NCBI GenBank assembly: GCA_019843655.1
Contig: JACDQD010000011.1
Location: forward strand, 6,614,604 to 6,678,603
Source: Lethocerus indicus
Lineage: Eukaryota > Arthropoda > Insecta > Hemiptera > Belostomatidae
DNA length: 64,000 nucleotides
Direction of reading: 5' to 3'
Positions 25,926 through 39,419 of the stretch are shown here, piece after piece (position 1 is the first letter of the stretch; each line of letters opens with the position of its first letter). Below the pieces are notes generated by a model, which saw only the letters and a program-made list of their open reading frames with translations, was not told the origin of the DNA and ran no database searches. The position numbers were made by a program, and so were the translations under genes.

Positions 25926-28900
25926 AGTGAGACTTGGGGGGAAAAAATGTAATGTTGTACAAATGTGTGAAACAACGACGTTCTCTTTTGTAAAATTGAA
26001 CAAGGATAACTTGAATTCTATTGAGTAGATTGCAACGACGGCAACGTTATTTCTTTTTCTGTTTTATTGCGTTTATCCGAAAATCAGGATGTTTCACTAT
26101 GACTTTACAGAATAAGATATATTGAAGAAAGCAACTTCGTTGGGGGTACGGGAGCTATTCTGTGGTCTATTTACTTAGCACTGGTCAGAGCCTCGTCGAT
26201 CCCTGAGCCCGGGGGTTAGGCTAAACTAGGCTTTAGCCGCTCCTGGAATTCTAATGCCAGTCCCTTAGAGTGAGTCTGACGGGTCACACCCTTTCTCCTA
26301 TAATTTATTCAACCCGAAGGGGATTATCCTTGAGAATTGGCATAAACTATTGTAAGCTGGTGAATGTTCTCTACGTCGTGTTGTTACTTGCTAGATCGAC
26401 AAATGATCTACGATTGGCCGTTTGTGTTAAACATTAGATGCGAGAATAAAGTCCCCCGCCCCCTCATTGAGTTCTCATTGAACCTCTAATTTAAACGGAA
26501 ATCGGATCATCCGCCTCTCGTCGGTCCCACCGCTCATCAATATTCGAACAGTTTCCCAGCTTTAAGTTTGATCGACCGAGAAAAAAAACTGATGAAAAAT
26601 GGAAATTCTCTACGCGGTAGTTTTCTTCATTGGTCCCCGCTCGTATTGCTCACGGCCGCCCTTGGGAATTAAGGCCGAATGGCTTCTTCACCCCCCCAAC
26701 CGAAAATTACCGGCGAAAGAACTTTTTTGTTCCGCTGAAAGAAGGATTTTTGTTCCGCCGAACATTGTCTGTTCTCATATTTAATTTATACCACGCTCCT
26801 GCGGCCACGATAAATTGGTAAGGAGTGAGAATGAAGAAGGGAAAGACGCGACAGAAATATATACGATAAGGGACGAAAAGGGATTAAATATATGTTTTTT
26901 CTATCTTGTATTAGACCGGTATTTTGAAAACTAAATTCCTGGTTGGTTCGATGAGTACGATAATGATACCGCCAGTATGAAACCTTTTCTCTCGTCTTAC
27001 CGCTCGAAACCAAATATAAATCTCAACAAAAATTAAAACGTTGAATATACATTGTTATAATCGGAGAAGAACGGACTCCCACGCTATTTTCACTATTCCT
27101 TGAGTTGGTTTCGGGAGCAGTGGCCCTTAAAAGGGCCGTTCTCGAGCCGAAACCTAAAGCCCGCTCATGCGTGACGCTTTCTCCGGCCGGTCAACTTTCC
27201 CAATCGGCCAACTTGGAAAGTGGCCATTTCTCCGAGTAAACCACTCAGTACTTTGTCCCCGGCTCATCGAACGAGTAAACCTGGGGTGGGTCTTGAAACC
27301 TTAAATCTCGGTTGTCTTGTTTGATTTGAGGGGGACAGGCTTTTGGGCTGTTGGGACTTTCATTGTTTCTTGGTTTCTTCGGAACTGCTGTAATTTTGAT
27401 TTGGACAGTTGGAAAGACTCGGCCACTCTTTCCAGCTATAAATGCTCAGATGTTCATAATATATGTTTTATTATAATCTACTAATATGACTGGAAATGTA
27501 GTATGGAATATTTAGAAAAACGGGTTTATTTTAAGTTTTTTTTTATTACATCTAAGATTTTCACGTGAAACCGATCATTGAATAATGGCGTTAACACATT
27601 GAAAGCAAATTGAGAAACACGTCTCACATAATATTTATCCTAAACGGTGTCAAAATAACAATTTGAAATTTTGATTCCTGTTGACAGGCTCGAGCTGACC
27701 CATAGCGTTTATACCCCGGTAACGATTCGTGTGGATTCCAATTTATAATTTATGAACTCTTTTATACTGTTTGTTGACAATAGCGAATTGTCGTATTCTA
27801 TTTTGACGACCAACGCGGAAATGGTGGATTCAATTTGACAAAACAATAGCCGCTTCCCTCCAGCCCGCGCATTTATATGCGGATTAAATAATAAAACGCC
27901 ATTCCGGATTGTTATTGTAAGGGGCGTTATTCATTATTAAGAGTTCGGGCGGAATATGTTTCGCCCGTTTAATGCAAATATTATTTGGTTCTGGTTAAAT
28001 ATTTAAAATACTAACTCAACTGTTCAGTAATATCAATTTATTTATTTTTAAAGCGGGCGTTCAAATTTTCATAAAACAACTCCCTTAGACTGTCCCTTTT
28101 CTCTTTCATAGAGCTGCATATATTTTATTTGGAGGACTGCGTATATTATTGTATAATAAATATTTTGATGTTATTACTAGACATAGCCGGAGTCTGAGAG
28201 GCCGGAACGAGAAAATAACATTATTATAGATATAATCCTAGATTATTTAAATTATCAGTTAAAATAATTTTGACAGGATTCGTATCTCACTGGGAATCGT
28301 GCCGAATTCACTTTCCGGTTTCTTTTAGACGTGCTCGGTATTAGAAAGTAGGTTCGTCCAACACTTTTAAAAATTTTACGCACCAATAACGCGGCAATTT
28401 TTAATCTGGAACCGGTCATTTATTTATTGGGACAACAGTTATGCATAATACCGCCGATATCCAGAAGACGTATTGTGAGCTATAACCGGTTTGGGAACGT
28501 TAAACATTCAATCTCGTCGGTACTTTCAGCTGCGCGCAACTCGAACTCGGGACAGGCTCGTACGTGACTCGGCTCTCACTGTATATAAGTACCCCATACC
28601 GGCGTTTACTGCCTTTTCATTGCTGATGATTATTGCGGAACGATCCCCGCCATGTCCCGGGACAGGCCCCGATTAACCGGGGCGGATCATAAAACAATCC
28701 CCAGTGTATACTATACCCTCGAACCTATTGCCGAGGAGACGGGAAATTTATATCCGGCGCTGAAACGCTATTAGGGAATCGGACATTAAATGCGTAAAAT
28801 GATGTTCCTTTCAGAACGGAAATGCGAAGATGTTTCATTCACAGTATTCTGACGCTCTTCCCTTTATTATATCACTAACTTCCGGAAGGATCGCGTTATA

Positions 28901-29967
28901 CTCTAGGAAGAACTTCGGTTGACCCCCTGCTATTCCTAGATTTTTCCTGTGTTTTTGGAAACCACCTGAGCGGGCTCCATTGTGGAAGGGTTTTTGCTCT
29001 TTCTTCGGGTTATATCTGCTTCCTACGTTTCGGAACTCTTGCTGGTTCCATGATCATGGTCCAACTCGGGTGGTTTCCATGAAAAATCCCGGAACAGCTG
29101 GGGAACCCTGCTAACCGAGCTTCTCACTGGAAGTCAAACATATTCTGGTGGCAAAAACCTGCGCTCACTTGTATTATTATAGTTCTTTACTTCCCTTTAG
29201 TGCATAGGAAATGCATTGGGGTAAAGTGAAACTATTTACCGTATGCTTCGAATTTTTTTTATTGTGAAAATATAACTAATTTCCTATCGTGCATGAGTAC
29301 GGTCTACCCTTATGAGAATCTTTATATCGAGTCCAGGCCTTAAATTACGGGAAGGTATTATTCAAGTACGGAATAAATACCACCTTGTCGATTTTCGCTT
29401 ACCGAAATCCAGAGGTCGAACCCGAATAGATTTGTCCCCAGTCCCATTTTAATGGACAGGGGAATTCGGGTTTTCGCTCCTGAAAAAGAGAGGTGTAGGG
29501 GTTTAACCCCCCGGGATCTGCATAATCCGTACCCGAACCCAGTCGCCCGGTCCCAGAGGGGAACCGTTGTAAACCGAGTAAGGTTTGGACACAGCAATGG
29601 CAACAGGTTGCCACAGGGCACAACCCTAATTTATACCGACCGCCGTTACCAAGCCCAACTTGTAGTTCACAGTCTGAATCATAAGTCAATCACCAGTTTG
29701 CTTTTGTTGAACTGTTATTTGTATTTAATATCTTAGGTCGTATGAGTTAACAATGAATTGCCTTATTACAGCGGCATCGCTGATGTAAATAACGTTTATA
29801 GGTTTTATAGCATGAAATATTTATTTCCCAATCATATCTAATATTCTGGGATCTCGAATATTGTCCTACGATTCCAATATTTGTCCGCCAATTGGAAAAT
29901 AATACAATGTAGAATTGTATAATGTGTTATTAGTATTATTTAATATTTACCTAACTTCTTTTTCTAG
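25926..29967. other. DNA just upstream of DH31 coding exon 1
   Basis: This should include, or be part of, the intron that precedes the signal-peptide exon. An interrupted hairpin lies at 28957-29078. No non-coding first exon or core promoter could be identified with confidence. Confidence 0.5.
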
Positions 29968-29969
29968 GT

Positions 29970-30061
29970 ATGGTGTCCAACGTTGCAGTTATCGCCGTCA
30001 GCTTAGTGCTAGGCACGCTCATTCTCGTCACAGCCGCATCAGAGACTGTACCATACACGGG
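29970..30061 (+). CDS. Dh31: DH31 (calcitonin-like diuretic hormone) precursor, signal-peptide coding exon
   Basis: First coding exon of a secreted neuropeptide precursor. The exon opens at 29968 after a pyrimidine-rich acceptor (ctttttctag), and the ATG is two bases in, so the 5' UTR must continue in an upstream exon. The 30 full codons start MVSNVAVIAVSLV and form a short polar head, a long hydrophobic run (about residues 5-22) and a small-residue cleavage zone (TAAS, residues 21-24): a textbook signal peptide. The exon ends at a GG|GTAAGT donor in phase 2; read-through would hit TAA at once, which supports splicing. Joined to 35844-35951 it gives an uninterrupted frame. DH31 peptides act through class B G-protein-coupled receptors, usually raise cAMP, and drive fluid secretion and gut contraction; that is family knowledge. 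The hydrophobic head alone is not diagnostic, so the identity rests on the next exon. Confidence 0.82.
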
Positions 30062-33000
30062 GTAAGTAGTATATTCCATTATATATATTTTGTTTTCGAT
30101 TTGATGTATAAAAAAATAAATACAACTGTATTTAAACTACAAATATTTATTCAATGATTCTTTCAAGTAATGTATTTGAAAGTATCGTACCGTCTAAATA
30201 AAATAATAAAATAGTTTAGGTTTCTGTGAAATTTTTCTACAAGGCTTTCATTGAGATTACTGAGAATAATTCTTAGCTTTGATTTAAGGTTTAGTTCTTA
30301 GTTTCATTATAAGTTATTTTCCGTGAAAAAAGTCAATTTAAAAAGGGCGAACTCAGCTTTGAGAATACCTTGGACTGAGACTGTCAAGTCCACTTGCCAA
30401 CGATAAGATTAAAAGACCCCTAAATGGTTAAATTGAATTTTAACTCTCGTCCCGGACTTTGCAAATGAGGAAGGAGAAATGTTGGATGTTCTACATGGAA
30501 AACAATTCGACTGTTTCAAATGACTCCTTCCAACTACCATTTTCTGTCCGCTCATCATCTCTGTGCTGGTCTAAATGTAAACATATCCGTACGTTTATGT
30601 GAATCTTGCAGGTGTTTATTACTGATTTAATTTCAAAATGTACGGTTTAGTGTTTTTTAAGGTCCTCGAACGTCTTGATTATTTTTATGATGATGTTCCA
30701 GCGGACACATTTCAGCAACAAATTTTCTATTTTCGTTACTCGTTTCACTACAGCGAACGGTAACGAGTAATCAACGGTTGGATTCGATTTTTTCACGTCA
30801 TTTAGTGAAGATTTAAATTCGCAGAAAAATTCTGAATAGAGGACTCTTTGCAATTAAAAACTCCTAGGTAAACTGTTCACTGTCAGGAGCAGGTTTTCCT
30901 ACCCGCTTTCTAATAAACTTTAATTCCCGCGACGCATAATCCAAATCCGATATTGTTTAGAATTAAAACGAGCAAAGTTTGTCCAAACAGTGGTGGCCAT
31001 TATAATAATTTCGAAACATCTGAACCCAAATTTGTTTATAAAACGTTGAAACTATAGGCCCCCGGGATCTTCCATTTTAAAGTCAAATTTCGGTAATGCA
31101 ATTGCATATAACTGCAATATAATGTTACTTCATAGATTTAGAATGTTTCTAGTCAGTTCTCTTTTTTGGATCTAAAATAATCATTTAATTAGGAAAAAAC
31201 GCTCGATCTAAATCAGAGTCGGTGGAAAATAGCGGGGTATTTATAACGTCGGTCAAGTAGAGAGTTCCCCCAATTGGAAATAATTGTTTTCGCCTTCAGA
31301 AAGTATTTCAGTGAAAGTTTTGAGAAAAAAGGCGCCGTATCGTCGAAACGGACTACATTTTTTGCCCAAGTGTCTTTCTGCTATCGAACACATAAACATA
31401 AATAAACATGAGAAAAAATGCGGATCTTTAAGAGAACCTTCTCTTGAAATATATGTTTCCTTTATATTCGAATTTAAAGTTAGGTTGATATAAGTCCGAT
31501 CCAATTCGCCGGGTTGCCAACCGGAGTGGTCTTATTGACCCCCGTAATGTGACAGATCTTTGATTGATATCCCTCCGGATGCATTCAAATTTTCCCCGCC
31601 ACTTTCGAAAACTCTCCTCCGAACGCCGAAGTACACTCGGGGTGGGGCAATTTTTCACCTCGCCGAAAACGGAGTTTCGGCAGTTCCGATAAATCACGAA
31701 CCGCCGACGGCAACATGACAGATAGAAAAGGAACGGGCCGTGAACATCTCCCATTATATAATATTTTTCAATCTTCGTCGTGTTGAAACCCTCTCATAAT
31801 TAATAAAAATTTCCACGATTTCAACATATCAATGGTTGACAAGTTTATAAAATCCCGGTTGCTAAAGTTCCCATTCCGGTCTAGAGATCTACTCGGTCTG
31901 TAGCGCGGATGCGCGTCCATCACCGGGTGGTTTCTTTATCGTCTTGAAACATGAGACAAGATAACATTCAACAATTGTACCTATAACGAAAGAGGTTGAT
32001 TGTACAATAAATAAAGGTTAATAGTTTAACATCCCTGTTTTGTGGTCTGCGAGGGGTTGGAATACCGTAGATTTGTTGTGTTTCTGTCTCCTCTCGCTGG
32101 TTTGGTCTGTTGCTAGACCGCGTTGGTCTTGACTAGCGTTGTTAGTCAATATTGGAACTTTGGAAGTTTTTCGGGCATCCTCTCTTGTATGTACCAGCTA
32201 CAAGATGGGGGGCACTCTTTGAATTCTCCGAAGGAAAACTCTTTATCAAATACATTTCTCAATTTCGGGCCGGGGAAGTATCCATAACGTCGATTTAAAC
32301 CGAAGTGAGACAGTGTAGAATACGCGTTTTCTGCAGTACAAGTGACAGTGACAGCGCAGTGAGGATGCCCGAAATATATCCAAAGTGCCAGTAGAGACTA
32401 ACGCCGCTACTGAAGACGGCTAGCAGCCGAAACCGGTCTAACAAAAAACCTAACCGGCGAGAGGAGACAGAAACACAACAAATCTAAAGGTTAATAGTGT
32501 TTGTGGGTTCTGCAAGGCACTGCACCTATAAAACTTACAGAACTTACGAAACTTTCAGTTTAAATGGCTAGTGTTTAGAGCAAATTAGCCCCAATTTTCT
32601 GCTTCGGGATACGCAATTGAACTCACGGAATTATAGTTGGCGTTTTGATGAATCTCTGTAAACTGATTCTGACCGGGGCCTCTTGTCGGGATCGATCAAT
32701 TTCAGTTCTTGGCTCGGAACAATTAAAGACCGCGTTCTGGTCATTATCGAAGATTGATATTGACTCGGCGGTCCAACATTTTATGGGTGGCCACACTCGA
32801 ACGGGGGCCCCTATTTGAAGTGCGAAGCCTTCGCAGGCTTTGAAGTCGATTTAATTGAAATCCGCCTCAAATAGTCGAACAACGGGCGGCTAATTACTTT
32901 TCGGGACCTGGTAACGCCTACTGACAATTTTGAGCCCCACACTTTTCTTAAAATCCCATATTCCTATAAACATGAAGGTAATAAATACATTACGGCCGGT

Positions 33001-35843
33001 TTATTTAGTCCAAAATAATTTAGGAATATATTATTGCTATAACATGTTTCAAGTCACAATTTGCTCAGATTATAATTCCAGGACACAAACTTTATAGATC
33101 CTGTCCAACAAAGCAGTAAAAACAATGGGGGATAAAAATAACCCTACCTACCCTATGAGTATTCTATTGTTTAAAAGATGAATTTGGGAAGAAGTTGGGT
33201 AAATTCTATATTGTTCTGACAACTTTATTTAGGCCTCCAGCTTATCAAAGCAAAGTAATATTGTTCTCTAAAAAAAAACAATTATGCTATTTGTTTTCAG
33301 TGTTCCGCTATCTAAGTTAATAAACAAACTCATTAGTCACTCACTAATTAAGTAGGAAAAATGTATTAACCTAACCTAGTGTATGTCTGGCTGAAAATGT
33401 TTCATTACAGTTGACCATAGATATTAAATTGCCATATTTTAAAGTAAGATTCAGTTTGGAAGATTTTTTGCCTTAATTTACACTAATGTAACTACTTAAT
33501 AACATTTAAAAGGAGAGTATTTATATATAATTTATAAAATGATTAAATCATGATCAATGCCAAAGAGTTTTAAAATGCAAGGAAAGGAAGTATGTGTAAT
33601 AAAATAAAATTAATAAATGTGCATATTTACTGAATGAGCTACATTTGTTCTTCAACAATATGATTTCATAAATTAAGAAAGAATATAACTTTTAATTAAT
33701 CATAGCAGCCTATATTTATCTTTGAAGGTACATTGATCAAAGGTTTTCTGAGTTTCTTAATTCATCTTATTGTAGACAAAATTTGAGCTGATATGAGAAC
33801 ATCCTTTGTGGATAAGTTTCAATAGCCAATTTATTTTTCTAATATCCTAAATAAATATTTTTGGAATAATTCAAAATATATGTTACAGAGCAAGTTAAGC
33901 TTTACTCAATAATTCAGTTTATTTCATTCTATTCATTTTCAGCAGTAACAACATTAATATATTTGTTGTTTAATTCTGTAAAAATGTCCAATTCCCTGTA
34001 AATTTGATTTATTAATATAAACTTATAAACTGTTAATTTTATAATATTGAATTAAAACAGGAATGATTATATTTAATCAAAATATTTAAATGTACATACA
34101 CATTATTTAAATAAAAAATAGTTCACTAGAAAATATGTAAACATTCACTGTTTCAAATAAAAATTGAATTTGCGGTGTTACATTGGTAACAGTATATTTA
34201 ATTGTTGCAAAATTTGAATTATTATTTGAAATATTATCTGGCTTGAAAATAGAGTAATTTGTACAGCTAAAAAAGTTCAAGGATTTAACGGTATACAAAT
34301 ATTGTTTTGGTGAACCCATATTATTCATCTGAAATTCTTTTCATCAATTCTACTTTCAATCAAAGAAACAAATGAGGGAGTCATGCTGATGTAAAATTAC
34401 TTGTCATGATTATCTGCTATAACAAATTGCTATCTATAATGATAGTAGATGACCTGAAAATTATATCTGAATATTTAATAAATAGTTAATTTTTCATAGG
34501 AATCAGGTATACTACCCCCATAACACACCTGTTTAATATGACTCATAGGTAGTTATTTATCATGCAGTTCCTTATATTAAATTACTACGTATTAAATTAT
34601 GACCTAGGTCATATTACTCAATTGAAATTAGTTTCAGACTAATAACATGTTAGAGACAATTATTCATAATTATTTTACAGTTATACAGTAAAACAATACC
34701 TGCTGCTAGTTGGATTATTAAAACGCTTATTAATATATATCATATATCTCACTGTAACATATTGTTTCATCCTGTTAAAGTTTTAATATTCTGCTTTTAC
34801 TAATATCATATTGGGATGTTACTGAAGAAAAGCATTGATGGTGATGTTTATATAATCATATTTTTTATATTATTAAATTAAAATATAAAGTAGGGCAATT
34901 GAAATTATTTTAAAGTCATGGTATCAAAGTAAAGTAATAGGAAATTCCATTATAGGCAGATCAAAGGAACTTGATTATTTTTTAATCAGGAAGATAGAAA
35001 CATCCTTCAGTCCTTGACGCTATTTAATAAAGCTGAAAATATCTATTCAGGAAATAGCCTTGGCATTGTAAATTACAGGATTTTACATACTCAGAATTTA
35101 AATGACAAAAACCTTATAAATATAAAAATTACATTTGAATTCATCACACTTTTTGGGCTAATAATGTTTTACAACAAAAAAACAAGTATGATATCTGTAT
35201 GAATGTTTTCAATGTGATGACTACCAGTAAATAACTTAAGTACAGAACTTAAGAACTGACATAATAGATATGTTAAATTTAATTTTTTTTGACAGTGCAT
35301 ATTTAGTTAAAATGTTTATAGAGATAACTTTTCCTGTGGTCCATGAAGTAATCTGATTCATTCAATAATAAGTTTTATTTCTTCAATGTGAAATTAATTA
35401 GAAAAATGAACCCAAGAGACAATGAAATTGCTCCAGTTTTAAAAATACATTTAAAAAATACAGTTAAAAATTACATTTTTTATTATTGCAGAATGAAATA
35501 AAAATAATTGTATGCATATAGATTTGTGAGTAATTATTTGATAATTTTGTTTATTTATTTAAGTAAAACCATTACAGAACTATCCATTTTGGCACTGTTG
35601 GAACTTTTGTTTGTGAAAATTACACTGTCCTCATTCAGGGAGCCATATAAAAGTGCAAAATGTTTTGGATTACATTTTCATCTATTTCTGATCATATTCA
35701 TTGTAATAATTTTTAGCTATGTTTATATTCATGATTGTAGCTTTATATTATTTGTTTAAAGTCACAAACTTTCAGAATGATAGTTGAAGGAGAAGGATTT
35801 AAATATTTCCTTAAATTAAATTTCAATTGCCTGAATGTTTCAG
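30062..35843 (+). other. Dh31: Intron 1 of the DH31 gene
   Basis: The intron runs from GTAAGT at 30062 to TTTCAG at 35843, 5782 bp, joining phase-2 exons. It carries a 459 bp foldback element (32026-32484) flanked by a 14 bp direct repeat. From about 33.0 kb onward the DNA changes sharply to AT-rich, CpG-poor sequence. I see no credible coding exon inside it; the longest frames are short and resemble nothing I know. Confidence 0.8.
32012..32498. mobile_element. Foldback element A2, long form, inside DH31 intron 1
   Basis: The body (32026-32484) has the same terminal arms as A1 (CTCCTCTCGCTGGTTTGGTC and its complement) but also carries a unique core of about 200 bp (CTCTTTATCAAATACATTTC, then GTCGATTTAAACCGAAGTGA). 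It is flanked by an exact 14 bp direct repeat, TAAAGGTTAATAGT, at 32012-32025 and 32485-32498. The right arm ends AAATCTAAAGG, so two of these flanking bases could belong to the element. Confidence 0.8.
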
Positions 35844-35951
35844 ATACAGGGGATACTTGGGAGACATGGAAGGCGAACCGGATCCCGAGCAGGTTCTTGC
35901 CATCCTTGCCAGGCTTGGACAGACCCTCATGCGAGCCAATGAACTTGAAAA
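35844..35951 (+). CDS. Dh31: DH31 precursor, acidic spacer exon (partial gene; hormone exon not in window)
   Basis: Second coding exon, 108 bp, between a tttcag acceptor and an AA|GTAAGT donor. Spliced to the first exon it reads GYRGYLGDMEGEPDPEQVL and then AILARLGQTLMRANELEN, the last Asn codon being split by the intron (phase 2). In insect DH31 precursors an acidic stretch is followed by a short amphipathic helix of the form (A/T)R(L/F)G(Q/R)T..RA..(D/E)LEN. After it come SKR and the 31-residue amidated hormone. Length, order and this motif all fit, which is why I make the call. The next exon should begin with C or T and encode S-K-R plus the hormone; I looked from 36000 to 64000 on this strand and did not see it, so the gene runs off the right edge. 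The exon sits in CpG-poor DNA yet keeps several CpGs, as a constrained exon would. Confidence 0.85.
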
Positions 35952-36557
35952 GTAAGTACCAACCATTCACACTAACCTAAGCTTTTCTGCAAAACTAACA
36001 CTGTACTGCTTTCTATTAAAGAGGAAATTACTTATTCAATTGAGCAAATATTTTTTGGTTCGCATGTACCAATCAAATACTTAATATTATTATTTGTTTC
36101 TAACAATGTATAATAATGGAATATTGCTTTAGCTTTTGTTTTATTCGTGTATCGTGTGCAAGTACAAATACATATTTCTAACTTACAATGTCTTGTAACT
36201 TATTGAGATATATTGCATTAATTATGGACCATCTTGATAATTCAGACCATCTGTCTTGTTAAAAGTAGGTGTTATGTTACATTTTATTAATTATACATTT
36301 GGCATGATAATAAAATATAGAGTGGAGATAAAGTGACCTCCTATACTAGTTCTTACTCTTATAATTTTGTTTACACCCACATGATTATGATCAGCATCCA
36401 TAATTTATTTAAATTTAATAATAATAATTTTAAATATTGTTGCTTTCATTCAATAATAAAAGTCAAAACCTCTTTAGCAAATAAATCAAAAAATTGCCTA
36501 TCTGTAATTTTCAGTTACTGCACTTCTATCATATCTGGATTAATGAGTTTCTGTTGT

Positions 36558-36575
36558 AATAATAATAATAATAAT
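36558..36575. repeat. (AAT)6 microsatellite
   Basis: Six AAT units in the CpG-poor block after exon 2. Confidence 0.9.
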
Positions 36576-38134
36576 TAGGTCAAAATGCTAATTATATGTT
36601 TACACTCAGAAAGTGATTAAAATTAAAACTTCTTCAGGTAAGTTCCTGATAAATGGGCTAAGTAAGATTTATTTATTGCTTACAGCACCTATATTTCAAT
36701 AATTCTACACTGATAGTTCTGTTAGAAACAGGATTGCAATATATCATTTAAGAAGTAGTCCAATTTAACCAGAATTTTCAGGTAGAAAGTGTATAGGTCA
36801 AAGATCACAAACAATAACTAGAAATTACCTTACCATCTATTTTATTGGTTTACTATAAACCTGTCATAATATTCATTTGGGAAATTATTCTGAAGGAGAT
36901 AGTGGAATTAAATTATTGGAAAACAATAATTACTTTTCTGAACATTTTTAATCATATGCACTGTCTTCGTTGTTTTTTTTATTCAACCAGTAAATAGATG
37001 ACGGAATTAAAACTCAGCGTTGCAAATTCTTTCTTGAGAAGTAGCTGACGCTCACAGCTCAATGCTTGGTCTCCCCTATTCCTGATACGACTCTACTATG
37101 ACGACTATGCTTTTCAGAAAAAAAAACAAGAATTAAAATATGCAGAATGCAAATCAAATCCCGTTTCCCTTGAGCAACTTGACAATGGTAAATTACCATA
37201 GCCGTGCCAGGAACCCGTGGCATTTCCTGGATGATCTGATATTTGGACAAGTAAATGTTAAGGACATGGATAAAGTTTAAGGAGTTATCCTCAAGCGAAA
37301 GAAACAGGCAATTATCAGTTGTCGTAGCTAAACTGTGCCGGTAATTGTTAGATGAACTGTTTAATAAAAAAAAGAATTTATTTAGTTTAGTTTATATTTT
37401 AGAAATTTAACTGGGTTTGACACGGTCTCATATTGTGCTCGGTGGGTCGCTACGTAACGGGCTCATTTGTATTTTAAAACACGTTCCTACTGTGAAATTT
37501 ATCTGTCGCAAGGCTTAGTCTGCTCGCCTACGTGTCCCAACTTCAGAGGTCGTCCCCGATTTCCTCTCAGAACAAATATTTCCCAAGTCCGTCGTTTTCA
37601 TCTCGAAAAACGGTATAAATTCCCATGACTATTTCTTAGATTAGGCTTAAACCTATTTGTCGCTTCAATTTGACGATTGGAATACACTCGGAGTCATTTC
37701 TGTTAGTTCATTATAAACATCTCAGTTGGCATGGCCAGGAGCCAAAGTTTTAATAAATTCTCTAAGAACAGAATTCCATATAAAAGAGGTTTGCAGGCAA
37801 AATTATGCCAAGAAACATTTAACATATTTATGATAGGAATTATTTCATATTACAGTTATTTCTTTGAATACAATGAGCGATTACCCAATTCTAAATATAA
37901 CAAAATATTATTTAAAGCAGACCATCAGTTAAAGAGAGGAGCTCATATAAATCTAGTTCACTAATTTTTCATGATTTTTCTACTGCCAGAGGTGTCGATA
38001 CAACAGCCTTCTAGTTAGATGCAATTATTTACTTTGAACATTTGACGATTTATATACTCGTGGAAGTAATCATTTTCTAACTTCGTATTTAAATTCATTA
38101 TGTACTTGAATTCTCTAGTAGAAAAAGAGTAATG

Positions 38135-38136
<2 letters not shown>

Positions 38137-38176
<40 letters not shown>
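38137..38176. repeat. (TA)n microsatellite, 40 bp
   Basis: An uninterrupted TA dinucleotide run in the intron after DH31 exon 2. Confidence 0.95.
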
Positions 38177-38177
<1 letters not shown>

Positions 38178-39419
38178 GTGAAATGACAATATTGTGATAA
38201 GTATGACGAATTATAAAATTTATTTTTTATATACATAATATACATATGATATATTACGTTATGTAAAATTTGGGAATAATAGAATTACCCCCGTATAGGT
38301 TGATTACGTTGTATTTTATAGCCGATTTCAATTGAAGGGGCATCCATTATTGGGGTAGGCTGGGAAATGGTCTGCCATCTGTCGGCGGCCCCTGGAAAAC
38401 GGAAAGGGCCCTCGCGGGACTGGAATCGATATTTTCAATTGGGGAAAACTCAAACAAGTGTTGCCCTACCCCGGCCCCCATCCCGATATAAATATTCGGC
38501 CGGTTCAATCGAAAACGTTCGGCTTTCCCCCGAAACGATTTTCGGTATTGAATTCCACACGTCTTTGCGCCCGAGGGAGTAGAAAACAGGTGCAGGCTGC
38601 AGTAACTATCTTATGATTCTGTGCTATAACCGAAGTAAATCGGAAGTCAGGCATTCTGGACATTTTCTATCACTTTTCCCCTATTTTTCAGTCCTCAATT
38701 CTGCCTCACTCCCCTATCATTTGCTCCCTATCCCTGGGGCATTTCTATATATTTCTATGTCTGGAGGGCAGTCTGCATTATATGAAACGGTCAGTACGAA
38801 ACTGGCCACAGATCCGAAATCCACGAGGACATAAAATTGTAGTACATCTATAAGCAAGTAGTATACGAACAGTAGAGGTAGCAGGCACCTGGACCTTGGG
38901 ATGTAAATCGAGATTAAATAAGTACGGATTAATTGATTCGATACAAATTAATTAATTAATTCAAACTCGCATTTAGTTCCCGGCGGTCGACCTGTACGCT
39001 CTAAATCAATGTCACGACTGGAATCTCAGATAATGATTCGAGAAACCAGTGTTCGCCTTAGTACTAATACACCTGTCTTATATTTATGCCCTCGTCCCCC
39101 CTGAAATGGCAAGCCCACACGCGATATACACATCAGAATATATTAACTTTATTCTACCAATTATTTGGGATCGTGTGTCCACTGAATGGATAAATTGGCA
39201 GACGTAGGTATGCAGGGATAAGGACGTTTTGTCGAACCGAATTTCGGTTTTCCGCCGTCGTCAGTAGCATTGCGCCAGTAACGCGGGCAGTGTGGAACTA
39301 TCTGAATCAGTTGAATCGTCCTGTCAATGCTGTTACAATGAGACAAATGATTATATGAAATCCAAAAGTTATTATCACTACTTTGGGTCCTCAGTGATAG
39401 TTTGAAATTCAATCCTCCC

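Larger units (their letters stand above)
33010..36960. other. CpG-depleted AT-rich block 1 (around exon 2)
   Basis: Between 34021 and 35040 only five CG dinucleotides occur, while the DNA at 31-33 kb is dense in them. The change is abrupt near 33.0 kb and reverses near 36.96 kb. Exon 2 inside it keeps CpGs. Confidence 0.8.
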
